From positions 682,001-746,000 of the forward strand of contig SSNP01000006.1 in NCBI GenBank assembly GCA_006937955.1: a DNA stretch of 64,000 nucleotides. Direction: 5' to 3'. Positions 24,701-36,489 of the stretch are shown here, piece after piece (positions within the stretch are counted from its first letter, which is position 1; every line of letters starts with the position of its first letter). The DNA comes from Pachypanchax playfairii (lineage: Eukaryota > Chordata > Actinopteri > Cyprinodontiformes > Aplocheilidae). A model generated the notes under the pieces. The model was not told the origin of the DNA. It saw nothing but the letters and a program-made list of their open reading frames with translations, and ran no database searches. The position numbers were made by a program, and so were the translations under genes.

Positions 24701-27700
24701 TAACATTCCTTTGTGTTCCTAGAAAGAAAGTGCTTAGTGGAGAAATCGCACTCCCTTAGCAACAGACACCCTCCTATTTTTAGAAGGTGCAAACAAGGAA
24801 AGAGGAGAGTCGTAGGATTGTAAATGTCTCTGATGTGTTCAGTATGTGCAACTTTATTCCTGATAATGGAACTAGCTACTCTGTCTGTCAGTGCCTATTT
24901 ACACACAAATGAAGCGGCGAGTTGCACGCACCCAGTGGAGCCGCTAGCCTCCATCTCAGCTGTCAAAATGGGTTAGTGGCTACAAGCGAAACACAACGAT
25001 CCTTGGGATCAAACTGGCGCCGTCCATTCAGACATAATAGCTTCATCCTTGGACACGGAGTGTCTCTTTCCTGCACTAGCTCCTTTGCTGCTCAGATTCT
25101 TGCCAGCTTGTTGTAAAGTAATAGACTTCTCAGGATGCCAGTTCACACAAATAAGGGATGCAGCCTTTTATTTGCTCTCTGCAGGGAGAGGTGTTTGGAG
25201 TAATAGGGATGAAGCAGACCATAACTACAGCTGAATAAATCTTCCTATCTCGGCTCAGTGGAAGCTGGCACACACATGGTTTGTCAAAGCTCCATAAAAT
25301 GTTGCTTGACAGGAGTCCTGTGCAGTTTGGGACTTCTTCACTTGCCTCTCTTTGGTTTCTCACTGCAGCATTTGCAATCAATCAGGGTTTAATCAGCTGT
25401 CTTTGTAGCTGTCTATGTGTGTTTGCATATGAGAGCTGAGCAGAGGGCCTAAGCTGCCTACCTGGTTAAAGGATGGCACAGTGAAAATTTTCTCTCCACA
25501 CTATATAAAGGTGTAACGGATGGTCTGATGGCTGTTGAAACTGTTTAGTGGGATGTGAGAAGGGGGGATTATAAATGCAGAGACCTAAATGTGCAGACTT
25601 GCCTGAACTGAATCCAAACTGAATATTTTCCATCATATTCACAGACCTGCCTGGAATTGGAACGTTATCTTCAGACAGAACCCAAACGTCTGTCAGAGCT
25701 CTTTGACCAGGACCTTGATGGCCTCCTTACTCCCGCCTACCTGAAGGAGGATGGAGATGAAGAGCTGACAGACTCGCTGCTCCCCAGCCTTCCAAACCTT
25801 TCTGAACCTCTAAGCCCACCTCCAGTGATCCTGTGCCCCGCTCGGCAGAACTTACCCACTTCTGCAGCAATGACAAGGGATCTCAAAGCCGAAAGACAGG
25901 AGATGGAAAAAGTTGAGGGAGTAGAGGGGGTCCACCAGGCTCAGCTGAGTGCCGTCACCTCCCTGACTCCCCCATCTTCACCAGAGCTGGGCCGACATCT
26001 TGTCAAACCAAACCAAACACTGACGGCCTCAGCTGATGGGACGCTGACTTTGAAGCTGGTGGCCAGGAAGGTGGGGCTCAGTGCAGCCCGGTTGGTGGCG
26101 GGGCACTCACTTCCTGTCAAGATGAAGGATGAAGAAGAGGGGGCGGCATGCATGATCGGAGTTGGAGATCTACCAGAGAACAAGAAGAGGATCCACCGTT
26201 GTCAGTTCAACGGCTGTAGAAAAGTGTACACCAAGAGCTCCCACCTAAAGGCCCACCAGAGGACACATACTGGTAAGAAACACTGTTTGAAAGACTTAAT
26301 CTTCAATATTTTAGGTCTGCATACACACAGTTTGCTCATGAAAATGTATTTTATATTCAGTTTGTGTGTTTAGCTCCAGAGAATAATATGACACATTTTT
26401 TCTGCATAATCTCTTTTATGTGCACTTTTTTAAGCCTGGTTTAATACAGCTTAAGCTTGTAAATTTATTATTATTATATGTTTTTATAAAATTTAGGTGA
26501 AAGTGAGAATTTGTTAAGGTCCTTTAAAGAATACAAACACTGAAATTGTGTCTCGATACTGATTAAAAGATACAGTATCTAAACATTAGACGTATTTGCT
26601 GAACATGAGCAAATCCTGGATCGTGAAAGTAAGTTTCTACAACTGAACTTTTGTCTCTTAGATTTTCTGATGATTGTTTTGGTTTTATTCTATCTTATTC
26701 TGTTCTTCAGCTTTTGTTTGTTGGTGTTTTGGTTTATATTTTTCCCCCACACACCTGGTTCTGCTTCCTGATTCCCTCAGCTGTTTTAAGTTTCTCATTA
26801 TCTTCCTCCTGACCTTTATTTGTGCTGTGTTCACTTCCCCAGAACAGTTCAGGTATAAAAATACTCTTCTTCTGGTCCTTCTGTAGATGTATATTTCTGC
26901 AGCATGTTTTTATTTGCTACTTTTTATGACAAAACTACTTTGTAAAATACTAGTAATTCATTATTGCAATGACTTTCTTAACTCTTACTAATCTTTTAAA
27001 AATAAATATAATTAAAAGGGGCATTAATGCATGTGGAATAAGTTGGTTTTTGAAAGACGACTGTGGCTTTTTTGATAGAAACATCATGATTCTCCAAAAT
27101 AGGATTTCCTTTTCATATCATGTTATTCATATAGGATGGATACTAAAAAGTATTTACATAAAAGTTTAAGGGAGGTTTTTCTGGGGGTGACAGTGATGTC
27201 AGCATCATATCTGCCACTCTGTTATCCTTTTAGTCATCCAGATTTCTGAATCTTTTATAAACTGTCTGGAAATTACTGAGATATCAGCTTACAAAATAAA
27301 AGAAAAATGTATCAAGACTCAGCACAATAATCAAAGAATAGGTTGGTTGTCACATGAAATTATCCCTGTGGAAGATAAAAAAGTCATGACTGTAAGAAAA
27401 TCTCTTATTACATCAGGGTCGATCCTCCTCGTCAAGGTTCCTCTAAAGTAGGTGGTGGTGGTGGGGGGGGATTCAGGAGCTATAACTCTCCCGCTCCTCC
27501 ATCTCAATCCTAAACCACTCAGACCTCTGTCAGGAAGCTGTCCTCCGTCTGAGTAACCGCATGGTGATGGATGGATTGACCTGGATTTCTGCCATTTCCC
27601 TGCTTTGTTCCAGGCACCTGTCGTCTCTGCCTTCTATAGGTCTGAGTTCCTGTTTCTAATTCTAAACTTGTCCAGATTTGAAGGAGGGTGATGACAGGAT

Positions 27701-30700
27701 AACATTTAAGACCAGCGACATACATTTGAGATGAAAACAGAATATTACAGACTGATGGATAAGAGAGCTCTCTAGATTTAACAAAAAAACACGTATTACT
27801 GCAGGCGTTGAAGTTAATTAGGAGGCTATGGCTAAACTCCTGAAGCTGAAACTGTTATTTGAGTTCTTGCATGTTTGATGGTGTGAATGTTAAAGCTGAA
27901 AGATAATAGAAAAGCATGCACTTCCTGTATCGTTTTACTTTGGTCTAAACCAGCTGTGTGCATTTAGAGCTCTGAGTCAATTTAACAAGCATGTTATTAA
28001 ATTAGATGAATCATACAGACTATGTGAGAAGTTTGTTTTTTAAATCATTCTTCGCTCTCCACCTCTAAGGAAGACATTAAGAAATATAATGAGATGATTA
28101 TTGACACATGATACGTAAAGCTGGCTATTTTAACCAAGCGGATACAGCTACGCACGTCCATCACCCCAAATAAAGTTACTGTAACTCAAATTAGATTTCT
28201 TTGCTCCGTGCTGTCTAAACTCATCCTCGGCTCAGTTGATAAATCACGAAAGCGGCTCTGCAGAGACGCTGCATGCATGCACTTCTATTTTGAAGGGTGT
28301 GAATTTGAAAAAATTAAACTTGTCAACCTCTGCATGTTGAGGATAATAGAAACATGCTGTATGTGTGATCACACCCTCGGCGGTGCGCAGGCAGCAGCTT
28401 GACTGCAGCAGAGGGCTCAGACATGCCATCGTCGATTCCCCCAGTGTGGCACGTCCACAGCTGCTGTGATTAAACTCCAGGCCAACTGGGCCAGTCTCTG
28501 CAAAACCGGTGCCACTGGTGCTGCCCAGTGACAAAATCATGTAGGAAAAACGCTGGACATAAAATCTAAATGAAAAAACATCATAGGACAGACTATCCTC
28601 ACTGTACACTCGATTTAAGACGTGTACTCAGGCTCCAACATTATACGAAATGCAATGTCTATGTTATTGTTTGTTATTCAGATAAAAATATTAGCTAAAA
28701 TCATTTTTCAAACTTTTTTCAGAGTCAGTCTGGCTAAATCTATAATTGGCACGCAGAGCAGAAATAAGTGGCACTCAGAATAAAATAGCCTGTGATTTAA
28801 GCCGATGTCTCACTGGGCTGTGACTGCTGGCATTTCGACATTGGGAGGAAATAAATGTTTTCTGTTGGAATCACTTTGAATTGTTTTGTTACAACACCTT
28901 TAGGACAATTTGAAGTGGAAATTGTTGGATCACATGGAGCAACGTGACATAGTTGCAAACAAACGTTGACATTCTGAAACTATAAATGTTGTACATTTTT
29001 CTTTTTGTCTTAATTAATGTGATTTTATTCTGTTTAGTCACCAGTTCCTCCCAAAATTGTCTCACAGGTTTTTCACTTCCAACTTAGGGAATCTAAATTG
29101 AGAAGCAGTTGAGAGGGATTCAGGATGGATTCTAGACTGATGCATGTGTTGACTTTGTGACCATCTTGAAACAAAATTTGTGTTGCAAATTTGTTGAACA
29201 TATTTAAAACTGATGTCCAGTGACTCACACGTAGAAACTGAACAACATTTGATCCATTATACAAATACTCAGATCAGTCTCAGACCAGTGAGATACAGAC
29301 TTGGTTGCAGTGACAAATATTGTGCAGAACTTTTATTTTGTTTAAAACTTTTTTGAGATCTCAGGTCAACTTCTTTTATTTTTGGTCAAAATCTAAAGAA
29401 AGATCCCAGTTTTGAATAACTCTTAGTAATGATGTAAAAACATTCACCTAAAATCTTGAGAATATATTGTTTTTATGCTCAAAAAGAGATTTATGACAGT
29501 GTTTGATCCTGTTTCTGACTAACTGCTAAGATCTTTATCACCCAGCTCATAGTGTGATCCCTCTAAGATCATCATGTCATCTTTTTACTTATACAGGATT
29601 ATTGTTCATTTAAAATATTTAAAAAAACATGTATATGTATGTTATTGTATTGTAGTATTAGTTTATATGATGCGTACATAACAAGGTTGTATCAGGACAC
29701 TCTTCAGTTTCTTTTTATGAGCTGTTTTATTGAAATAGGAACATCTGTCTTGTTACTCAAGATATCAAGGTATAATGATAAAAGGGGAATATGTTGACAC
29801 AAGATAACAAAAGGAGACACACAAGCTAAAGTAGCAGCAGAAAAAAGAGGAACTGGTGATGTGGGGTAAAACAAAGAGTAGATGAAGATGAGAATGGGGG
29901 AGGTACAGTGGAGTGATCCTCTTCAGAAAGACACAACAGTGCCACGGGCTTCCTCATTCACTGAGCCATTATCCTGACAAGTTTAAAGATGTCATTACTC
30001 AAATCCTCTTTTTCTTAGTTGTTATTTCCATAAATTACCAAATGGAGAAAAGGCTACGATTTAATCTGGAATTAGACGGGGCTGAGTTGAAATGACAGTG
30101 CCCTGTAGAGCTTTTTGTGAATAGGCTTATGGCTGATAAGAAATGGTACAATTAGATTTTGAGCAGGGTTAAAAAAAAAAAAGAAAGCGAGGGCTGTTGG
30201 GTTGTTCTGCCTGCTGTCGCTCCGTCATTACCTCTGCTTCCCGTTTGTTTTCTCCTTCTCTTTTCCATCAAAGTCTGTTCCTTCTGTTACACACTGCCAG
30301 TCTGCATTTATTCTCTTTTCTTCTGTTATTTCATGACAAACTCTGATGGGTTAAAGGTTGGATCGGTTTACAGGGGAATTGTTTTTAGAGCAGTGTATTG
30401 TATATAGATGTATCATCCTCTATCACATGTCTCCATCACTTCCTCCATCTCTCATCTTCTAAACCTGTTTGCCGTTCCTTTCACTCATCTCCAAGTCAGA
30501 AGCTCTGACTGTGGACTGGTGCCTATAAAGCGCTCTCTGAGAGCCTGTATAACGACCTCAGAGACCCGGATGCCCTGCTTCGGCTCCGGCTAATGGAGGG
30601 AATGTAATTAACTTCCAATGCTGGCACCTGAGAGGCTGGAGCAAGCGCGTGTACGAGCCTGCTTGTGAGAGCGTTCGGAAGTAACAGATTACACATAATG

Positions 30701-33700
30701 GGATTACAGTGACTCTGGAAACACCCAGTTATCAGATTACACATGAGAAATATCTTTGGGAAAGGAAACCGTTTGTTTGTTTGTTTAGTTTAGTTTTTTT
30801 TTCAGGGTTCAGTTTTAGATTGTTAATATGGATCATTGCAGAAAACAACACAACCATGATTGTTTTAAATTAGAGAAAATAATCCACTTAGCTTTATAAT
30901 CTACATTTTATGATTTTTTTTTAAGCAAAGTAATCCAAAAGTAACGGTAACATAATCAGATTATGCTCAGGCTAATCCACCGGAAGAGGTTGAAAACTGT
31001 CCTTCAGTGTTCATGCCGCTCTGTATTTTTAAAGTAGCCTTTCCAGTCCAGAGAGCGTGAAAGTGTGTATTTGTGAAAGCAAGTGTGTTTCTCCGCTGCT
31101 CATACGAGGGCATCTTGAGGGAGAGGAGGAGGAGGAGAAGGGGGGATTTGTTGCTAGGCAACGTAAGCAGTGTATCGATGGAGGAGTCGGTAGCTGAGTG
31201 GTTATGTACTGCTGCAGGCTCTGGTCTCTTAGTGCCTGGCCTCCTCCTGCTTCTGCTCCACCACTATCACCACCATCGGCACTGCATCCCACCTCCCTCC
31301 CTCCCTTCTTCCTGCCTCTCACCCTGCACAGCTCTATGGTTGCTAAGCAACTGCCTCCGCTCTCTGCCAGCGTGCTCGGTAATTGGCCGGTGGCATGGCG
31401 GCGTGCCGTTGCCAGATCCAGCCAGCTGCACTGACGACTGCCTCCTCATGTTTCACTGCCCCCCCCCTCCTACCTCCATCCATCCACACACATAGATACA
31501 CCCCTCCCCCTTGCTGCCATTGCTAGGCAACACACTCAGGCATTCTTGCCTCCTGGGAATTTGATTGGCCAAAGCCGGATGGTTCAAACCAGCTGCTCTG
31601 TGCGTTTCAGGGAAGTAAGGCAGTCCATCCATAAAGAGGATCCAGACTAAGTCCGAGGTCCAAACCCAGAGAACGTGACACTCCATACAGTTCCAACAGA
31701 ACACTGTTTTTTCATGTTTTAAATATGTAACTTATTCTTTAATTCGAGGTTAATGAATAAAAAGGAAAATCTTGATTTAGAACTTTCATTAATATCTTTA
31801 AAAATAATTAATGGGGTCCTTTTTAACATTTCAAAATGGTGTGCTGATTGTTCTTTTATCACTTTATATTCATCACATCATCAGTGGTAGAACTTTGTGC
31901 CCCCCCATTTCACACCTTTCTAACATCTTTGAGTCCTGATAATTAAGTGTTCTAAATCGTGGCTTCTTGGTGTTAGAAAGTTCTAAAACAGAGCATCTGT
32001 TGTGAGAACGGTGTCTTCTTGTTTGTTATGGCCAGTTTGGAATTTTAGGTTGAATTTTCTTTGTAAACATCTACATCTGAATAAAGTTTTGAACAAAGCA
32101 GCACTGTCTTCTTAATCTTTGTCATCCTCACCAAGTGGGTTCCTCCATCGATCGCGTCCCTTTTATAATCAGATTCAATGAATTAAGCCGCCGTTGGTGT
32201 CGAAAGCACTCAAGCAGAGCTGGTCAGTGTGTGTTCAGCCATGAGCTCCAATCCAGATGGGATGTGACTGATGCAGGTGACATCTTTGGAGCTGGACTCA
32301 GCTGGCACATTGTGGTTTCCTTGCCATTATGTGACTGGCCTAATTATCAACACCCCCTCCTGGTTTCACTCCTGCCGATATATCTGCAGCCTTCTTTACC
32401 TTAATCCACTTCTACAACACTTCTCTCCACTTTCCTCTCTTCTGGTCTCATCTCACCGTCTTTTCCCTGACTCTTATCCACCTTGGCTTTAATCCCCCCC
32501 CAACCGCCACCACTCCACCTCTTCTTTTGCTCCACTTCTCTCTCAACCCCTTCTCTTCTGCATGTTCAGCAACATTGGAGACCAGTGGGATTTTCTTCAT
32601 TCCTCCATTCCAGTTAAACAATTTGCTGCTGTCTTTTTCGGCCTAAAAAAACAAGAAAGTGACCCAAGGCGGGCTATATTTATCTTAGAAATACACCTAA
32701 AATTAATCACAAAATACAGGGTATTCTGCAACACTTTGGTTATTTTCTTTAACACAAAGGCACCTGATGTTTAAGGGCAAGGTTCACAAAGCAGCAGCAC
32801 ATGAGATAAGTGATTAAAGTGGTGTTTCTGAATGTTTTTTGTGCTCCAGGTGAAAAGCCATACAAATGCTCATGGGAAGGCTGCGAGTGGCGATTCGCCA
32901 GGAGCGACGAGCTGACAAGGCACTACCGCAAACACACCGGTGCCAAGCCTTTTAAGTGCAACCACTGTGACAGGTCTGTCAAAACACAACTCACACTCTT
33001 TTTTTCTACATCTAGTGTTTTTTCCTTTCATTTTCTTATTTGAGGTAGAGAGTTGTACCTTTACTGTTTTGTGTATTTTTCCTTGTTGAGAAAAAGTACT
33101 ACAACAAGGACTGCTAGTAACACACCCAAGCCTGTTTTGGTACTGACCCAGTTTAGGAGTGAGCTGGCAGGATTACTAATGTGGGTTACTTTAGAAGTTT
33201 CTCAGTCCCTCACCGTGCACACATTAGACCTGATGCAGCATATTGATGGTGAATCTTCTAACTGATGATGTGAGGCCTTGTGGTGGAGGCGTGTTCAGAA
33301 ACACACAGCAGAGCAAAACTAAGACTGTCACACTAAACAGACTGAAGTAATAAAGTTTTATGATTGTAATTGGAGTCTTTATTAAAACTTTAAACTTTAA
33401 TCAAAACTGGAATTGTTTTTAGGAGTTAAGATGCATGTAGGGATGTACAACATCAAATAACTAAATACAATTAAATGTACCAGAAAACAGAATATTTGAA
33501 CTGAAGCAGCAAAACAGGAACTGAATCAACAGAAACACCATGAAAATGTGATCAGTTTCTAAGCCAAAGTGGGGCGGGCTTTAAAATTTGTACTGTAAGT
33601 CAGCTTGTTTTATTCTGGCTTAAACTTCAGGTTATGCCCAGGTGTCCCATTAACCATATATACAGTCTAAAAGCTGTACTGGACCCAATGGACCTGTTGG

Positions 33701-36489
33701 TCTCATCTTTTTGATTCAGGAATCAAGTGAAATGACTGGAGCCAATCTCATCTTTTTTAATTGGGTGCTCCACCTTCTGTTGCATCTTAATTAAATCAAC
33801 TTTAATTTTCTGGGCTTCAGAGTCTTAACTATCAAGCAATCTGTGGTCATTTTTCAGTATAAAATTATTGGCTCAGACACAAAAATCTTTACTCCTCTTG
33901 TAATTTACACTCTTCTGTCTGTGATCCTGCACCTCGGAGATCTCTGAGTAATATCGAGCTGAACACTGCAGCACAACAACATGTGTGAGCAGGTTTTTTT
34001 TAAAGGTGTTATATTGGAAGTTTGAGTTTGGTAAAATATCCTTTAATTCTTGTCTTTCTTTCAGTGGTGCTTTTAGTTAAACTACAAACATGAACAAAGC
34101 AACAGATATAGACTAATAAACTTGGCCTTTGCATGTTTAACATTTAAACCAAGTATCAAATTAAATGTTCAAAGCTTCTTTAAATGCTGAAATTTTACGT
34201 ATTGCTATTTTTTTTAAAGTGAAATTAAGTTTTTAGTTGTAGATTTTTCTGTAAATTTAGTAACTGTTTTCCTTTCTTTGAGTTCAAACCTCAATAATAG
34301 ATTGAGCCTCATTTACAAGGACTAAAAGACCCTGATTTTGAATTAAAATAAAAACAATTATCTGTATTTTGCTCATTTTAAACAGACTTTAACTATGTAC
34401 AAAATATTTTGGTGGTGTATCCTACATCCACACCTTAATAGATTCAAGATAAAATGGTAGTTTTAAATATTTTCTGTATTTATTTTTTATATTGAATGGA
34501 TTAAAACTTTTTAGCTGGATTAAATATGTCTTATTCTATTCATTTATCTTCATAGTTGAAGTTTTGGGTTTATTTTAGAAGTATTTTGTCAGATACTCTA
34601 TACAATGTTGTTGAAAATATTTTTATTGAACTTTTATTTTTTGTGTTTGAGTCGTTTATGGACCATTTGTTTTCTTACATCTCAGTTTGTAATTATATAA
34701 ACCTTCTGCAGCCCTTTTACACCTTTTTGTCCAGTTTTACCTTTTGGTAAATTATAAACAAGAGTCTTAAGTTATTCATGTTGCTGAACATTAACAAAGA
34801 TGTCATCAATTTGTCAGAAGTGTCGTAAGGGCTTCACTGTAAATGTGTTTTAAAGTACAGTGACAGTGGGGAAATTGAATACAATGGAGCGAGTTATAGA
34901 ATATGTGACCTCTTGAATCATGCATAGGTTCATTATGAAAGAAGAAAAGAGAAATCCCCTCCCACCTGGGGTGCTTTGCCTTAATGTCAATCTGTATGTG
35001 TGTGTTAATGAATGGTGGATAAGCCGGTCTCAGCTGGGCAGACTGTAAATACAGTATCCCTCCCCCTTTGGTTCACCATCTTCCTCCACTGCCAGACCCC
35101 CCTCCAGGCAGATCCCCTAATTCGGGCCCACCTCTGTCATGTGTCAGAGCCCCTCCAGCCCCAACACATGCACCCTGCTGAGATGAAGGAAGAGGGGAAA
35201 CAGGGGAGACAGAAAAGTCGGGGTGAAAGATTGAGGGTAGGGGAGGAGGAGACGGTGTGCCAGCTGGTGTCGTGCCCCCGAGTCGTGACTCATACTCCAC
35301 CATCTGTCTCAGCGAGCACATACACACTCCTGGTGAATGTCTCGAGGAGTTCATTCATCTTGCATGTAGGTTTTTGTGTGTTTGGAAGGACACTCACACA
35401 TGCAGGTGTGACAGTAAGACAGATAACTGGCAGCTTGTCGCATGTTACCCCCCCAACTCCAACTCATCTGGACACGTTGATCCTCAGAAGCTATCAACAG
35501 TTGATGAAATGCAAAATGTCTTAACTTAGTTTAAAATAAATTTAGACCAGAAGCACTGGATCAAGTTAAATTCAAGCTTCAGTTCCTGCAGTTTCAGATT
35601 GTTGTAGCAGAGCAAATAGTCGCTAATTATTTAGGTACAAAGTACCGAATTTATTCTGCTGATATTTTATGAAAATACATCTGCCTGGATTTGGAAAGCC
35701 CCTTTCAAATTATTTGAAATGTGCAGTTTTCTGTTTTTTGCACTGCAAAATATTGAATTATCCTAATATGCTCTAAAACTAATTACTAGAAGATGCAACT
35801 CCTGGTTATCGCCTCCAAAGCAAAACTCTGTTTAGGAAAGAGCTTCTCCTGGGAATACAGTTGCTGTTTTACTCTGCAAGCTCGCAGCAGAAACATCGTG
35901 TGTCTAGACATGGTGGTGGATGGAATAAAAGCTTGGATAATGGCTGCATCTGTGTATAGAAGCGTGCATAGAAAGCATTTATTATGCCAGCTTGAAATAG
36001 TCATTTTAACAAACAACTTTAAAAACCCTCACATTAAACAAAAGACAAGAGCAATTTCATTTTTTTTCATCTCGCTGTAACGCCCAGGCAATTCCACGAG
36101 GCTGATTTTTAGATGAGAGGCTTCGATTCATCTAATTTAGCTGTCGTTTTACAGCACATGTTTTGCATGCTGCTTCACCCCCCCCACGCTGTTTCAACAG
36201 ATCCATCTGCAGGCTCTCTAGTTATTCATAGCACAGCTGAAGTCATTAGGAGTTCTGCTGAAAATGCTGATTATGAATTAGTTACACATATACTAATTGC
36301 ATGTGCATTAGTGGCTCAGCACTCACTAGCTAACAGCAACATTTAGCTCAATCGACAAAACAAACTTCTTCCTCTTGCATCGGTAACGAGCTAACAATCT
36401 GTTCTCTGTTTCTCTCTCTCTCTCTGTTTGGCTGCAGGTGTTTCTCGCGGTCGGATCACTTGGCTCTGCACATGAAGAGGCACATCTGA
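3628..36489 (+). CDS. klf7: Krüppel-like factor 7 (four coding exons)
   Basis: The gene encodes a nuclear zinc-finger transcription factor that binds GC/CACCC-type promoter sites. Mammalian KLF7 acts in neurons, adipocytes and other tissues. The coding parts are 3628-3729, 25645-26272, 32850-32973 and 36438-36489. Their lengths of 102, 628, 124 and 52 bases sum to 906, giving 301 residues; human KLF7 has 302. All junctions are GT/AG and the frame is unbroken. Residues 1-46 form the acidic N-terminal activation region shared by KLF6 and KLF7. SLTPPSSPEL sits at 140-149. Three C2H2 fingers occupy 220-242, 250-272 and 280-300, and the protein ends RHI. The N terminus (MDVLANHS) and finger linkers match KLF7 rather than KLF6. 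Residues about 53-130 differ strongly from the mammalian protein. Teleosts often keep two klf7 copies, and I cannot say which one this is. Confidence 0.95.
13772..13788. repeat. CA dinucleotide microsatellite
   Basis: Uninterrupted CA repeat in klf7 intron 1. No function is implied, though it is probably length-polymorphic. Confidence 0.9.
18132..18149. repeat. CA dinucleotide microsatellite
   Basis: Uninterrupted CA repeat in klf7 intron 1, about 840 bases upstream of the Kolobok-like element. Confidence 0.9.
19252..19329 (+). pseudogene. Short frame beginning with an LQPYMFEPE motif, inside the transposon
   Basis: The frame has 25 codons from ATG to TAA: MASERLQPYMFEPE, then an acidic run ending GGVNT. 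The LQPY-FEPE start followed by acidic residues resembles the N termini of multicopy fish proteins annotated as 'P2X purinoceptor 7-like'. Those share the zinc-binding C-terminal domain of P2X7 and, as I recall them, occur near THAP transposases. Only this opening survives here. The resemblance is from memory of the motif and needs a database search. Confidence 0.35.
19530..19811 (-). pseudogene. Decayed THAP-domain exon of a transposase
   Basis: Reading the minus strand from ATG at 19811 gives 94 codons to a good donor (CCT|GTAAGT, GT at 19529-19528). The peptide has the THAP zinc-finger plan: C8-x4-C13, a conserved SLPK proline and WLKF tryptophan, then C-x2-H in CSAHFTEDCF, and NSLPTL matching the conserved AVPT box. 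THAP domains are DNA-binding zinc fingers found in P-element and Kolobok transposases. Codon 49 is a stop (TAG, plus-strand 19665-19667), which cuts the domain between its zinc-ligand pairs, so this copy is inactive. The donor suggests that the complete element had a spliced transposase. Confidence 0.75.
19866..19893. repeat. Perfect 14-bp tandem duplication, G-rich
   Basis: CTGGGGGTGGGGGG occurs twice, head to tail, inside the transposon and about 55 bases upstream of the THAP start codon. It has four G runs of five or six, so the G strand could form a G-quadruplex. It looks like a local slippage expansion. Confidence 0.85.
25502..25510 (+). promoter_or_regulatory. TATA-like box just upstream of klf7 exon 2
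   Basis: TATATAAAG lies 135 bases before the exon 2 acceptor. If used, transcription would start in intron 1 or exon 2. The first in-frame methionine would then be at 25870, giving a KLF7 protein of residues 110-301 without the acidic activation region. A TATA-like string can occur by chance in AT-rich DNA, so this is only a candidate. Confidence 0.2.
25645..26272 (+). CDS. klf7: klf7 coding exon 2
   Basis: This exon encodes residues 35-243. It opens with TCLELERYLQTEPKR, the conserved continuation of exon 1, so the acceptor at 25643-25644 is secure. An acidic, proline-rich middle follows, then QAQLSAVTSLTPPSSPEL, the basic stretch ENKKRIHR and the whole first zinc finger (C220, C225, H238, H242). 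It ends after the first base of the glycine codon in the HTGEKP linker, at donor G|GTAAGA. Reading past the donor adds an unrelated hydrophobic tail, which is intron. Residues 53-130 do not follow the mammalian sequence closely. Confidence 0.96.
31150..31162. promoter_or_regulatory. RFX X-box motif, perfect palindrome
   Basis: GTTGCTAGGCAAC is a perfect 13-base palindrome fitting the RFX-family X-box (two half-sites, GTTGCY and RGCAAC). RFX factors bind such sites in promoters and enhancers, notably of ciliary and neural genes. It is the first of three in this part of klf7 intron 2. Binding is inferred from the motif. Confidence 0.55.
31339..31351. promoter_or_regulatory. RFX X-box motif
   Basis: GTTGCTAAGCAAC is a second near-palindromic X-box, about 190 bases after the first. 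The two half-sites are intact and the central spacing is the same. Confidence 0.5.
31519..31531. promoter_or_regulatory. RFX X-box motif
   Basis: ATTGCTAGGCAAC is the third X-box of the cluster, with one mismatch in the left half-site. The three lie within 382 bases. Confidence 0.5.
32850..32973 (+). CDS. klf7: klf7 coding exon 3
   Basis: This exon encodes the linker, zinc finger 2 (residues 250-272, CSWEGCEWRF through RHYRKH) and the start of finger 3 (CNHCD from residue 280). Finger 2 is identical to the Krüppel-like factor consensus, including DNA-contact residues R, E and R on the recognition helix. The exon ends inside the arginine codon at donor AG|GTCTGT, the junction position known in KLF6 and KLF7. 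Confidence 0.96.
32974..36437 (+). other. klf7 intron 3 (3.5 kb)
   Basis: The intron runs from GTCTGT to a strong acceptor with a TCTCTC tract (about 36409-36426) and GCTGCAG ending at 36437. It contains no exon. The segment 35040-35300 is GC-rich with chance open frames on both strands. The last 370 bases before exon 4 hold a homeodomain-motif-rich block (see findings). Confidence 0.85.
36438..36489 (+). CDS. klf7: klf7 coding exon 4 (terminal)
   Basis: This exon completes finger 3 with CFSRSDHLALHMKRHI and the stop codon TGA at 36487-36489. The sequence is the invariant C terminus of KLF6 and KLF7. The downstream sequence is 3' UTR. Confidence 0.97.

Larger units (their letters stand above)
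3730..25644 (+). other. klf7 intron 1 (21.9 kb)
   Basis: The intron runs from donor GTATGT at 3730 to acceptor ATTCACAG ending at 25644. It contains no recognisable host exon; its many 60-120 codon frames show no family resemblance. It does hold CA microsatellites, a Kolobok-like element at 18990-20138, a possible older repeat near 5402-5470, and several dense motif-rich blocks that look like conserved non-coding elements (for example 16640-16900, 17520-17740 and 20590-20870). A large first intron with regulatory elements is usual for developmental transcription-factor genes. Confidence 0.85.
26273..32849 (+). other. klf7 intron 2 (6.6 kb)
   Basis: The intron runs from GTAAGA at 26273 to GTGCTCCAG ending at 32849. 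It holds no recognisable exon. The interval 31100-31560 is unusually GC- and pyrimidine-rich and carries three RFX X-box motifs (separate entries). A block near 30520-30680 with TAATTA and few simple repeats looks like a possible conserved element. The rest is AT-rich. Confidence 0.85.

Noticed and set aside
26273..26373. Extension of the klf7 exon 2 frame past 26272
   Set aside because: The frame stays open for 33 codons, but the added residues are unrelated to KLF7 and a good donor at 26273 joins exactly to the second finger in exon 3.
31029..31495. Overlapping frames of up to 140 codons on both strands in klf7 intron 2
   Set aside because: They are proline/serine/histidine-rich or glycine/arginine-rich frames produced by GC-rich repeats around the X-box cluster.
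35012..35524. 170-codon plus-strand frame in klf7 intron 3
   Set aside because: It lies in GC-rich intron sequence with frames open on both strands and no similarity to a known family.
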